In this document: positions 53,928 through 62,075 of the stretch, in pieces
Layout: the number at the start of each line of letters is the position of its first letter
How positions within the stretch are numbered: the first letter of the stretch is position 1
Translations under genes and position numbers: made by a program
Notes under the pieces: model-generated
Database searches by the model: none
Told to the model about the DNA's origin: nothing
Seen by the model: the letters and a program-made list of their open reading frames with translations, nothing else
From: CAIQPV01 sp963719855
GTDB lineage: Bacteria; Pseudomonadota; Gammaproteobacteria; Burkholderiales; Gallionellaceae
Reading direction: 5' to 3'
Assembly (NCBI GenBank): GCA_963719855.1
Contig: CAVRDK010000001.1
Coordinates: 496,001 to 560,000, forward strand
Length of the DNA: 64,000 nucleotides

Positions 53928-54833
53928 TCATTTGACAATTTCTGCTGAAACACGTGTCTTGGGTAAACCTCTACCCAGAAAGAATTGTTCCGCGATGACC
54001 ACCGAGGCTTCTGGACCAGCGATATAAATATCTCCTTGAAGAAGGTTCGCGTCAACCGTGTTTATACTTTCAATTTGATTTAGAAGCGTCTCTTCACGTT
54101 TGCCGCTTACAGAGCGCAAATCAAAGCCCGCAACATGTTCTACGTAGTGAAAGTTATCTAACGCGTCCTTCCACGCTTGTGCAACCTTCGTAAGGTAAAT
54201 GCTCTTTTTACTCGATCCAAACCAGTGCAAGTGTATATTTTCAACCTCCAACGACAGCGCGTGTTCGATTAGACTCTTGATCGGGGCGAACCCGCTATCG
54301 AACGCGAAGAAATACAAAGGGCGCGGTGATTTCTCGTGCAGTATGAATTCACCTTGTGGCCCCTCCATCTCAACCACATCATTTTGTTTCAGGCGATCAA
54401 ATACATAGTCTGAAAACAGTGTGCCATTTTGTCGATTTATATGAAAAACCACATTGCGATCATCGCAAGGACAACTGGCGATTGGTAGTTCCGCGCTGAA
54501 AGATTTCCCGACACGAAGGGTCACACGTTGTCCTGCCAGAAAACGTAAACGCTGGGTGCGAGGGGTTTGAAGATGCAACAAAAGCATATTGTCAGTGATC
54601 TGTTCCTTCGATTTAACCTTGGCACTGATTTCCTGAAATGGAATGTCCAGTACACTGCCTGCCACAGGTGCCTCTATAACCACATCGCTAACTGCGGTAT
54701 TGCTGCACAAAAGAATATAGCCTTGATTCTTGTCCGCTTCGGAAATGACGAAATCATGTTGTCGTGTTTTTTTAACTTCACCCGACAGAAACCTTAGCTT
54801 TGCACAAACCGCAATTGCCACCGCTACAACCAT
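53928..54833 (-). CDS. FAD/NAD-binding reductase half of a split ferredoxin-reductase gene
   Basis: The recognisable part starts about residue 17 (SGEVKKTRQHDFVISE..) with the last ferredoxin cysteine region (GYILLCSNTAVSDVVIEAP). It continues as a ferredoxin-NADP reductase-type domain: FLAGQRVTLRV, LPIASCPCDD, the NAD-binding FAFDSGFAPIKSLIEHAL, and DIYIAGPEASVVIAEQFF. It is in a different frame from the N-terminal half (54836-55423), and the iron-sulfur cysteine cluster lies between them in the third frame. See the finding on the two +1 shifts. Confidence 0.75.
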   Translation of the reverse strand: MVVAVAIAVCAKLRFLSGEVKKTRQHDFVISEADKNQGYILLCSNTAVSDVVIEAPVAGSVLDIPFQEISAKVKSKEQITDNMLLLHLQTPRTQRLRFLAGQRVTLRVGKSFSAELPIASCPCDDRNVVFHINRQNGTLFSDYVFDRLKQNDVVEMEGPQGEFILHEKSPRPLYFFAFDSGFAPIKSLIEHALSLEVENIHLHWFGSSKKSIYLTKVAQAWKDALDNFHYVEHVAGFDLRSVSGKREETLLNQIESINTVDANLLQGDIYIAGPEASVVIAEQFFLGRGLPKTRVSAEIVK

Positions 54834-54835
54834 AA

Positions 54836-55423
54836 TTAAGTGGTATGCCAGAAACGCATCGCGGCTTCCAAAAGTGTGTCATGCCCTTCGACCAGAAAAT
54901 CATGTTTGCTTGGTAATACCGTCACGTGCGCAGTCATAATACGCAGCACACTGTCTTTAATTGCCAACGGATTGGCAAACCCCGGTTCCATAGCAATCTC
55001 TACCTCATGCTTGATCCAAGTCTTCAGGTTTTCCATTGTCATGCGAGACTCGGCGTTAAGCTGAGATTCGATCTCTGTAAATTTATCCCATAGCCTCCCA
55101 ATTAACGCATTGTATTGCTTGACTTGCCCCTGACTATGAGCAAGCGTCGTGCTAAGCTCTGTGATGCGCGCAGCCAATACTTCCACGTCCGGCAACACAT
55201 ACTCGGCAATACGTTTGCCAAAAGCACGTTCTTTGATTTGTGTGACTCGTTTCAACCCAACATTATCTTCCAATTGCGCATCTGGATAGCAAATCAACAG
55301 ACTCTCGACATCGATCATCCCCTCGTAGGAAATTATCTCGCCACGCTGGATTTTCTTTTGCAATTCTGTGCGCGCAACACCAATCAATCTTGCAGCACGC
55401 ATCAAACTTAGCATCTCACTCAT
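54836..55423 (-). CDS. N-terminal half of a split ferredoxin-reductase gene
   Basis: 195 residues: an N-terminal helix-turn-helix-like region (SLMRAARLIGVARTELQKKIQR), a middle coiled coil (LAARITELSTTLAHSQGQVKQY), then the first strands of a plant-type 2Fe-2S ferredoxin (HVTVLPSKHDFLVEGHDTLL, then EAAMR). The frame is lost where the cluster loop should start. Removing one A at 54852-54854 (plus strand) gives RSGIPLNYGCSGGNCGLCK, the missing CxxxxCxxC cluster. The combined protein would be about 500 residues. Confidence 0.7.
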   Translation of the reverse strand: MSEMLSLMRAARLIGVARTELQKKIQRGEIISYEGMIDVESLLICYPDAQLEDNVGLKRVTQIKERAFGKRIAEYVLPDVEVLAARITELSTTLAHSQGQVKQYNALIGRLWDKFTEIESQLNAESRMTMENLKTWIKHEVEIAMEPGFANPLAIKDSVLRIMTAHVTVLPSKHDFLVEGHDTLLEAAMRFWHTT

Positions 55424-55688
55424 AGCAACTCCTAAATATTGTCTATTCTTTTGATTCCATATTTTTTCCTTGCGGGAAACTTATGTTATTGATGACCAGG
55501 TCAGCGTGAGTAGCTATAGCATCTTGTGATTCCGCTGCCTGAGAGCAGACTGTTGCGAAGGACTGCTTGTGGCACGTTGCAGAACTTCATCTTGCCATAC
55601 TGACCGCCGTAAAGCAGTCGTTAACCATCCGCACTAAAACCAACCAAAGGCGTTTTCACTTTTTGCGGCATTCTTATTTTGACCAACG

Positions 55689-56816
55689 CTATAAAGTCGG
55701 GCTAAAGTAAGACATTCCTAAAACAAAAATATGGACATAAGTTTCGTATGCCACCGCCAACAATGAAATAATCGAAAGTCCAACTACTAAGTTTATCTTG
55801 CGCTTTTCGAAAACAGTCAATTCGTTTATATCGGACTGTAGACGATGAGAACGTCCATGTTTGATTACATATAAATTGATGATCGCGCCCAACACAGAAA
55901 ATATCTGCAATGGGATTCGGATCTGCGCCGCATCAAGCGCGTTAAATGCCGGACTAAGCGCACTCATAAACGATCCCAACCCGAGTATGATCGCAAGCGG
56001 ACTGAGTGTCATCACCACAGCGCACGGCGCGCCAAAAATGGAAAACAACACCGTTCCCAAACCAACTCTCTGCCGCATGGCAAGTTGATCGGGAGGCTGA
56101 ACTGAAATTGCAGCATTCTCACGATCCGATTTCCCGATGCGATAAACCTCCACTGGCTCGGAAAATCCTCGCACGTTTAATTCCTCGGGAGCCAGACCAG
56201 GATAATCCTCTGCCACATGGGTAAATGCTTTTCCATCCACTAGCACCTCGCCAGGTTTTGCTAATGCCTCAAGCCGTGATGCGAGGTTGACCACATCTCC
56301 GATGGCGGTGTAATCCTTTCGATCCGCCGAACCCAATCGTCCAACTCGCGCATAACCGGTTGCAACACCAACCCGCGCTTGCAAATCCAGTCCCAATGTT
56401 TTGGAGACAGATTCCAACCCTTCCAGAATACCCAACGCGGCGGTAGTCGCTCCGCGAGCATGTTTGGCATTTTGGATCGGCGCATTAAAGATCGCCATGA
56501 CAGCATCACCGATATATTTATCAATGAACGCATCGTTCTTGATCAGTATCTCACCTGCCATCTTGAAAAATGCGTTCACCACATCATAGCTGCGTTCAGG
56601 CCCCAAACGGTTGGTCATCGCGGTAAAACCGGTGAGGTCGGCAAATATCACAGATAATTCAATAACACGTCCCTCCTGCATGTGAGCGTCGCAACGATTG
56701 CAAACATTAGGGTTGTGCCTGCTCCGCTTGATCCCAAACAAATGGAACAGCAAGCCCAGCGGCCCCCCAAGAGCCGTTCCGCACACCAAGCACTCATAAG
56801 CCATTTTTTTTGTCAT
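55689..56816 (-). CDS. Class III adenylate cyclase with zinc ribbon and membrane tail
   Basis: 375 residues. The N-terminal cysteine pairs Cys9/Cys12 and Cys39/Cys42 form a probable zinc or redox ribbon. The cyclase domain has metal Asp60 (VIFADLTGFT) and Asp104, adenine-selecting Lys100 (IDKYIGDAV) and GDVVNLASRLEALAK. The C-terminal 130 residues contain three or four membrane helices. It should make cAMP. It precedes the ferredoxin-reductase gene on the same strand with a 265-bp gap, so a redox-linked cyclase module is possible (inference). Confidence 0.88.
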   Translation of the reverse strand: MTKKMAYECLVCGTALGGPLGLLFHLFGIKRSRHNPNVCNRCDAHMQEGRVIELSVIFADLTGFTAMTNRLGPERSYDVVNAFFKMAGEILIKNDAFIDKYIGDAVMAIFNAPIQNAKHARGATTAALGILEGLESVSKTLGLDLQARVGVATGYARVGRLGSADRKDYTAIGDVVNLASRLEALAKPGEVLVDGKAFTHVAEDYPGLAPEELNVRGFSEPVEVYRIGKSDRENAAISVQPPDQLAMRQRVGLGTVLFSIFGAPCAVVMTLSPLAIILGLGSFMSALSPAFNALDAAQIRIPLQIFSVLGAIINLYVIKHGRSHRLQSDINELTVFEKRKINLVVGLSIISLLAVAYETYVHIFVLGMSYFSPTL

Positions 56817-57187
56817 GTGATTCTTAAATCCTTTTCACTGGAGTCATTCTGACAGTACGGGTGGCTTTAAAACATCAGTGTTTGTCCTATGCTGTAGGTC
56901 AGGACAAGGTTGTATCAATTGAGGTCGGCTGCTCAATATTTAAGCAAATTGGAAGGCAGGCACGAAGTTCCGGAATTGGCACCAAGCAGTCATAGCACCC
57001 GGCGATCTAAATGCCGGAAAGCGGGCAATGGTGACTGGCCGAAATTGGCCGGTTTTTACACGCCAGACAATCTACTCGGCAACGAACGCTTTACTAACGA
57101 AACTAGTCGTTCACCTTGATATATGTGAAGTTCCGCAGGGCGCGAACCCGCACTTTATGTTGCATTATTGTCAGCCGCAAAGCGGAA
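56817..57187. other. Gene-free interval
   Basis: 371 bases between the cyclase and the winged-helix gene. Short frames here have poor composition. The stretch TGGCCGAAATTGGCCGGTTTTT at about 57035 could form a weak hairpin before a T run. The rest looks like decayed or noncoding DNA; nothing else was recognised. Confidence 0.35.
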
Positions 57188-57454
57188 TTACGACAACGTT
57201 AGCTGAACCTTCGATTTCGACCCCGATTTAGCACCTGGTTTGGCCGGTGGCGTATACCCGGAAATCCTGCAAATTATTGACTCGATTTCCTTGTCTTTAA
57301 CAAATTTAGTCGATTGGCACACCATTATCTGGCCCTTGGCCTTAAGCTCTGCCAAATGGAGGTGCACTTCAGTCAGTGGAATACCAGTAGCTTCGGCGAT
57401 TTCTTTGTCAGAGCGTTCACCATGTTTTTTCAGATACTGGAGAATTTCATTCAT
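57188..57454 (-). CDS. Small winged-helix DNA-binding protein
   Basis: 88 residues. ILQYLKKHGERSDKEIAEATG, then IPLTEVHLHLAELKAKGQIM, is a classic winged-helix (ArsR/MarR-like) fold. The tail PAKPGAKSGSKSKVQ is basic and flexible. The downstream target is unknown. It lies 47 bp after hupB but beyond a terminator, so read-through or a separate promoter is needed. Confidence 0.8.
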   Translation of the reverse strand: MNEILQYLKKHGERSDKEIAEATGIPLTEVHLHLAELKAKGQIMVCQSTKFVKDKEIESIICRISGYTPPAKPGAKSGSKSKVQLTLS

Positions 57455-57461
57455 AAATAAT

Positions 57462-57486
57462 AAGACCGGCTTATATCACCGGTCTT
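57462..57486 (-). terminator. Terminator of the HU gene
   Basis: On the minus strand AAGACCGG pairs with CCGGTCTT around nine bases, followed by ATTATTT, just after the hupB stop. Confidence 0.8.
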
Positions 57487-57501
57487 TGTTTGTGCCATTC
57501 C

Positions 57502-57786
57502 TTACTTTTTAGCGCCATTCACAGCAGCCTTCAGAGTAGCACCTGCCTTGAATGCAGGTTGCTTGGACGCCTTGATCTTCAGCTCGGCACCCGTCTTTGG
57601 GTTACGACCAATACGTGCGGCACGCTTGCGTACCTCGAATGAGCCGAAGCCAACGAGTGCTACTTTATCGCCTTTCTTAAGTGCGCCAGATATGATGTCG
57701 ATGAAAGCTGCGATGGAGCGGTCTGCATTGGCTTTGGTGCTTTCAGTTTTTGTTGCTAGTGCTTCGATCAGTTCTTTACGGTTCAT
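57502..57786 (-). CDS. hupB: DNA-binding protein HU
   Basis: 94 residues: MNRKELIEALATKTESTKANA, GFGSFEVRKRAARIGRNPKTG (beta arm with the intercalating proline), and the end TLKAAVNGAKK. It compacts and bends DNA. It is complete and single, separate from the element-borne IHF-like gene at 34054. The A/T-rich 5' region up to 57899 probably holds its promoter. Confidence 0.94.
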   Translation of the reverse strand: MNRKELIEALATKTESTKANADRSIAAFIDIISGALKKGDKVALVGFGSFEVRKRAARIGRNPKTGAELKIKASKQPAFKAGATLKAAVNGAKK

Positions 57787-57899
57787 TTACTATTACTCCC
57801 TATGGTTATAGTTAAAAGCTGCTGCGGATTGCTTTGTTTTCTTTTACGTGGGAATCCTGAGACAAAAGCATAGTGTTGCTTTTTTGATGGAAATCATAT

Positions 57900-58331
57900 T
57901 TATCTTTGCTCGGACTTTGGTATTAATCGTTTCGACAGAACGTCAGACAAAATACGCTTACCCTCTCCCTTGAAATACAGGAAGTGCAACCCTATGCGAA
58001 ACAGGCTGGGCTTGGAAGACAGTATGGTATGAGCCATGCGGCAATCAATTTCGATGATGGTCTCCTTCTGACCCGTGTGGAGCGGTGGTATAGCAAGCAA
58101 CAAGACCACATCGGACATCATGAAAATATTGTGCTCGACTAATATTTGTGCTCCCCGCACAGACAAGTCAAGGGTTCGTCCATGATAGATATCGTTTTTG
58201 TCGCCATTTTTATAAACAAGGGCAATCCGCCAATGTACCGGATGCCTGTAATGACTCCTATTCCCAGTGATACTACCTGAGCGTTTTATCTGATAAACAT
58301 CATCATTTACATCCACATCTTTCAGACTCAC
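57900..58331 (-). CDS. PilZ-domain protein (c-di-GMP receptor), paralogue 2
   Basis: 143 residues from GTG 58331. PilZ motifs: RSHYRHPVHWRIA (arginines) and LDLSVRGAQIL. The rest closely matches the paralogue at 5386-5916, including LLAIPPLHTGQKETIIEIDC and GEGKRILSDVLSKRLIPK. It is transcribed downstream of a complete c-di-GMP-I riboswitch (58636-58722), so both synthesis and activity of the protein may respond to c-di-GMP. Confidence 0.87.
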   Translation of the reverse strand: MSLKDVDVNDDVYQIKRSGSITGNRSHYRHPVHWRIALVYKNGDKNDIYHGRTLDLSVRGAQILVEHNIFMMSDVVLLLAIPPLHTGQKETIIEIDCRMAHTILSSKPSLFRIGLHFLYFKGEGKRILSDVLSKRLIPKSEQR

Positions 58332-58394
58332 AAAGCCACCTTATTTAGTTACACAGGACGGGGTTTATTTCTGTTATGGGTGCAGAATATCAGG

Positions 58395-58595
58395 CTAGGC
58401 ATTTGCTTCCTTGTGCAGGCTTGAGCAGCCTAAATAATTCTCTGTTGAACGACGAGCTTCGTGCCTGGCAGGCAATTCATGAATTCGTGAGGATGGTGGC
58501 AATGAGCATGAACCAAGAGGCAACCTGTTGGATGGGCTGCTTTTAGTAGCGGTGTCAGGGGAATAAATATCTAAAACAGGCTTTGTGTGTGACAT
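58395..58595 (-). CDS. Possible small protein between riboswitch and PilZ gene
   Basis: 66 residues (MSHTKPVLDIYSPDTATKSS..) with a good GGGGAG ribosome binding site, lying between the riboswitch and the PilZ gene on the same strand. Ser/Pro-rich, no domain recognised. It may be a real c-di-GMP-regulated small gene, a leader peptide or a chance frame. Confidence 0.35.
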   Translation of the reverse strand: MSHTKPVLDIYSPDTATKSSPSNRLPLGSCSLPPSSRIHELPARHEARRSTENYLGCSSLHKEANA

Positions 58596-58635
58596 GTCAC
58601 TCCCCTAATCGAGACAAATAGAGGAGCAACCAGAA

Positions 58636-58722
58636 CATCCCGGCGGCCCCGCTATCATAGGTTTTATCCCTTAGATCGGAAACTTTGCGTCCCTGTTTTT
58701 CAACAGGTTTGCCCTTTTCAAT
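58636..58722 (-). promoter_or_regulatory. c-di-GMP-I (GEMM) riboswitch, complete
   Basis: On the minus strand: GGGCAAACC, a GAAA-capped stem (CTGTTGAAAAACAG), GGGACGCAAAG, CCGATCTAAGG, then the second stem with AGCGGGG. All conserved elements of GEMM-I are present in order. The next genes are the 66-codon frame and the PilZ gene. The expression platform was not resolved; no clear terminator hairpin follows at once. Confidence 0.9.
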
Positions 58723-59080
58723 AAACAACTACACAGAATCTGCTGACCCACCAGCAGATGAGTTACCTTAAGTGAGCAGACTACAATAATTATTTAGAAT
58801 AGTCTATATGCCGAAAGGCCTATATATTTTGGGAAATATATAGGCAAGTGAGGGTGACAGATTCGACGAACATTGCAGTTATTCATGCTTAGGCGCGATT
58901 GCCAAACTCGATTTGTCCATATTGGTTTCCAGACAGCGGACACGTTCATAACCGACAGTTCATGGCCGACAACTGCATGTTCGTCGTCGCAGACCAATGA
59001 CCGCTGTACTAATGATAGCGGACAGGCTGACCGTATTCATAATAAGCACATAGTCAGCATGATTTCCAAGATGGCCGAAC
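58723..59080. other. Gene-free interval between the riboswitch and kup
   Basis: Holds a 12-bp perfect hairpin at 58819-58846 (GCCTATATATTT against AAATATATAGGC, loop TGGG), possibly a terminator for kup on the minus strand, though no T run follows. It should also contain the promoter of the riboswitch transcript. Open frames here read poorly. Confidence 0.45.
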
Positions 59081-60949
59081 TCAAATTTCTATTTTCGTTC
59101 CCATTTCAACGACACGGTTAACTGGAATCTTGTAGAAGTCTGCCGCATTCATGGCGTTTCTGGATAATGCGAGAAACAACCTCTCGCGCCATTTGACCAT
59201 GCCGGGATTGGGACTTGAAACGATCAGGGCACGGGAAATGAAAAAAGAGGTGGACATCAAGTCGAATGGCAATCCTTGTGCAGTGCACAACTCCAGTGCT
59301 GCCGGAATATCAGGCGTTTCCATAAAGCCATAGAAAATTCTCACCCAATAAAAGTTCTTGCCCATATCTTTGATCAAAGTCCTATTGCCCTTTGTGACAT
59401 AAGGCTTGTCTTCAACCACTACGGTCAGCAGTACGTTGCGTTCATGCAGGACGTGATTGTGTTTCAGGTTATGCAGCATGGATGAAGGGGCGCCCTCGCT
59501 TGTAGGGGTAAGAAATACCGCTGTACCCGCTACTCTTGGCACATCATCTACACCGTCAATAAATGTTTGCATAGGAACTGACTGCTGTTTAATCTCGGCA
59601 AACAGCAACTCCCTTCCACGCTTCCATGTCATGAGCACAGTGAAAGAAACCATGGCAATGCCCAGTGGGAACCAACCGCCTTGTGGGATTTTGATGGCGT
59701 TGGCGGCAAAGTAAGTTAAGTCTACGATCAAAAGAGCAGCGATTAAAGGTACTGCACCAACCAGAGGCCAACGCCATAGTTTCACAACGACGAAAGCTAC
59801 CATGAAAGTGGTTATTGTCATGGTGCCGGTGACGGCAACACCATAAGCCGCAGCCAGATTGGCAGAGCTTTGAAAGGAGAAAACGAGAAATACTACCGCT
59901 AAATATAGTGTCCAATTGGTGAACGGTACATAAATCTGCCCTTGTGCTTTGCCGGAGGTGTGGCAAATTTCCAAACGCGGCAGAAATCCCATTTGTACAG
60001 ATTGGTTCGCTATCGAAAATGCGCCGGAGATAACAGCCTGCGAGGCAATGACGGTTGCTGCGGTGGCAAGAAAAACCATTGGGATCAGTGCCCATTCAGG
60101 CGCGAGTAGATAGAATGGGTTTTCGATAGCTTTGGGATGTTGAAGCAGCAAAGCTCCTTGCCCAAAGTAATTCAACACCAGTGCAGGCAACACGAAAGAG
60201 AACCACGCGAGACGGATTGGGTATTTCCCAAAGTGCCCCATATCGGCATAAAGGGCTTCCCCTCCGGTTATGGCAAGAACAATTCCGCCAAGTGCCATGA
60301 AGGAGACTCCCCAGTCCGCTCTTAAAAAACGAACTGCATAGATGGGATTCAGAGCCATCAAGACTTGGGGGCTCTGTGCGATGGAGATGACCCCAAACAC
60401 TGCCAAGCAAAGAAACCAGAAAACCATAATAGGGCCAAAGATCATGCCCACTGTTCCTGTGCCTCGCTTCTGAATAAAAAACAATCCCGTCAATATGGCG
60501 AAGGTAATGGGCAGTATGTAGCTCTTGAATTGGTGCGAAACTAAATCCAGCCCCTCGACTGCCGACAGCACCGAAATCGCCGGGGTGATCATGCCATCGC
60601 CATAAAATAGCGCGGCGGCAAATACGCCGAGCGCAGTAAGAACCCATTTCAATTTTTTATGTTGCGCAATCAGTTCACTCACCAAAGACAGCAAGGCTAG
60701 CGATCCGCCTTCACCATGGTTGTCCGCACGCATGATGATGACGACATATTTTAGTGACACCAATAGCATGATAGTCCAGAACATCACAGACAATACGCCA
60801 AGGATATTGGCTTCTACGACAGGCAAGGTGGCGCCAGTAAAGGTTGTTTGCAGGGCGTACAGAGGACTTGTGCCGATGTCCCCGAAAACCACACCAATTG
60901 CGCCAAGCGCGAGAGTAGAAAGCTTTGGGTTTGTTTGAGCGTTGCTCAT
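59081..60949 (-). CDS. kup: Low-affinity potassium transporter Kup
   Basis: 622 residues. Proton-coupled potassium uptake protein of the inner membrane. It starts LSTLALGAIGVVFGDIGTSP, the Kup signature, and has about 12 membrane helices through residue 450. A cytoplasmic C-terminal domain (VPRVAGTAVFLTPTSEGAP, LPFDLMSTSFFISRALIV) follows. Complete. Together with KdpDE at the other end of the window it shows two potassium-related systems, but they are 55 kb apart. Confidence 0.95.
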   Translation of the reverse strand: MSNAQTNPKLSTLALGAIGVVFGDIGTSPLYALQTTFTGATLPVVEANILGVLSVMFWTIMLLVSLKYVVIIMRADNHGEGGSLALLSLVSELIAQHKKLKWVLTALGVFAAALFYGDGMITPAISVLSAVEGLDLVSHQFKSYILPITFAILTGLFFIQKRGTGTVGMIFGPIMVFWFLCLAVFGVISIAQSPQVLMALNPIYAVRFLRADWGVSFMALGGIVLAITGGEALYADMGHFGKYPIRLAWFSFVLPALVLNYFGQGALLLQHPKAIENPFYLLAPEWALIPMVFLATAATVIASQAVISGAFSIANQSVQMGFLPRLEICHTSGKAQGQIYVPFTNWTLYLAVVFLVFSFQSSANLAAAYGVAVTGTMTITTFMVAFVVVKLWRWPLVGAVPLIAALLIVDLTYFAANAIKIPQGGWFPLGIAMVSFTVLMTWKRGRELLFAEIKQQSVPMQTFIDGVDDVPRVAGTAVFLTPTSEGAPSSMLHNLKHNHVLHERNVLLTVVVEDKPYVTKGNRTLIKDMGKNFYWVRIFYGFMETPDIPAALELCTAQGLPFDLMSTSFFISRALIVSSPNPGMVKWRERLFLALSRNAMNAADFYKIPVNRVVEMGTKIEI

Positions 60950-61117
60950 TTGTCTGGCTTCTCTGAAGAAAAAACTTCAGCACTCTACGCTCGCATATTG
61001 ACTAGGGCAAGTTTGTTTGAGCTTTGTAAGATGACAAGTGCCTGAACGAGAAAGGTCTGAGGCTAAATCCACTCCCAATGTTGCTTACGATCCATTGTAT
61101 ATTCCTTGTCGGCAATA

Positions 61118-61342
61118 TCAAGTCGTTGCGTGACTGCAACAGCCACGCTGGGCTTGGATAGGCGGGCATTTGACCGTACCGTAGGAACAGAAAACACAAC
61201 AATCTCCGGATTTAGGACGCAGCAATGTCTTGCAGTTCAAGCACTCGTAAAAGAACTGACAGGCATCGGTAGGCATAGTTTCCAGTTTGGAATACCCGCA
61301 ATGCGGACAGGTTAGTGTTGATTCAAGTGTAATCTCTTCCAT
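61118..61342 (-). CDS. GDCCVxC-type cysteine-rich protein
   Basis: 74 residues. Starts EEITLESTLTCPHCGYSK, then CQFFYECLNCKTLLRPKSGD and CCVFCSYGTVKCPP. This is the GDCCVxC family, small metal-binding proteins often found with mercury or other metal-resistance genes. Only thioredoxin 2 is adjacent (8 bp upstream), so the pair is probably co-transcribed and may serve thiol or metal stress. No transporter is nearby. Confidence 0.85.
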   Translation of the reverse strand: MEEITLESTLTCPHCGYSKLETMPTDACQFFYECLNCKTLLRPKSGDCCVFCSYGTVKCPPIQAQRGCCSHATT

Positions 61343-61350
61343 ATCACCTG

Positions 61351-61785
61351 TTAGCCGTTGCTTTTAACCCAGCGCACAATGCCGCCAGTATCCATTGCAC
61401 CCGCCTGTCTGGCAACTTCACGCCCATTACGGAAAATAGCGATGGTGGGGATGCTGCGGATATTAAAACGGGCAGCTAGGTTTTGTTCCTGTTCTGTGTT
61501 TACCTTGACCAAACGGTAATGGGGTTCCAGTTGGTGCGCAGCTTCGGCGAACGACGGTGCCATGCTGCGGCATGGCCCACACCAAGGTGCCCAGAAGTCC
61601 ACCACCAGCGGCAGGTCGGAACGTGTAACGTGTTTATCGAAATCGGCCTCGTCCAGTTCAACAGGGTGACCAGTAAACAGTGGGGCATGGCACTTACCGC
61701 AGTTGCCAGCATCACTTAGGCGATTGTCAGGCACACGGTTCACGGCATGGCAGTGTGGGCAAACAACGTGTAACGAGGTAGTCAT
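61351..61785 (-). CDS. trxC: Thioredoxin 2
   Basis: 144 residues. N-terminal zinc-binding region CPHCHAVNRVPDNRL..CGKCHAPLF, which distinguishes TrxC from TrxA, then the thioredoxin fold with WAPWCGPCRSMAP and the cis-proline in RSIPTIAIF. Cytoplasmic disulfide reductase. Complete, first gene of a two-gene unit with the GDCCVxC protein. Confidence 0.95.
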   Translation of the reverse strand: MTTSLHVVCPHCHAVNRVPDNRLSDAGNCGKCHAPLFTGHPVELDEADFDKHVTRSDLPLVVDFWAPWCGPCRSMAPSFAEAAHQLEPHYRLVKVNTEQEQNLAARFNIRSIPTIAIFRNGREVARQAGAMDTGGIVRWVKSNG

Positions 61786-62075
61786 GGCAACTCCAATTAT
61801 CAGCTAGACAATATATGGGGTTGCTTGTAACGGATTCAAGTCTTAATAACGGCTGCCAGGTTTAATTTAAGTTAAACGCGAAGCTGCATAACTCAGGGTA
61901 GATGGCCCCGAAAATACGATTACCTGACAACCTCAAAGTTGGAGTAACTACCTTCGTATGACCTTGCCCTGTAAAAACGTATTTCTTAACTGAGGGTAGA
62001 ATTCAAGTTAAGGAGACGAAGAAATGACAACAGGAAAAGGTAAGCGAGCAGCGTACACGCTGGAGTACAAGTTAG

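Noticed and set aside
40475..58846. The two GCCTAT hairpins (40475 and 58819) as a shared mobile repeat or integron attC sites
   Set aside because: Similarity is limited to a few bases in the arms; no integron recombination core and no integrase were seen.
58794..59121. Short overlapping frames upstream of kup
   Set aside because: No ribosome binding sites, poor composition, and they cover hairpins; treated as noncoding.
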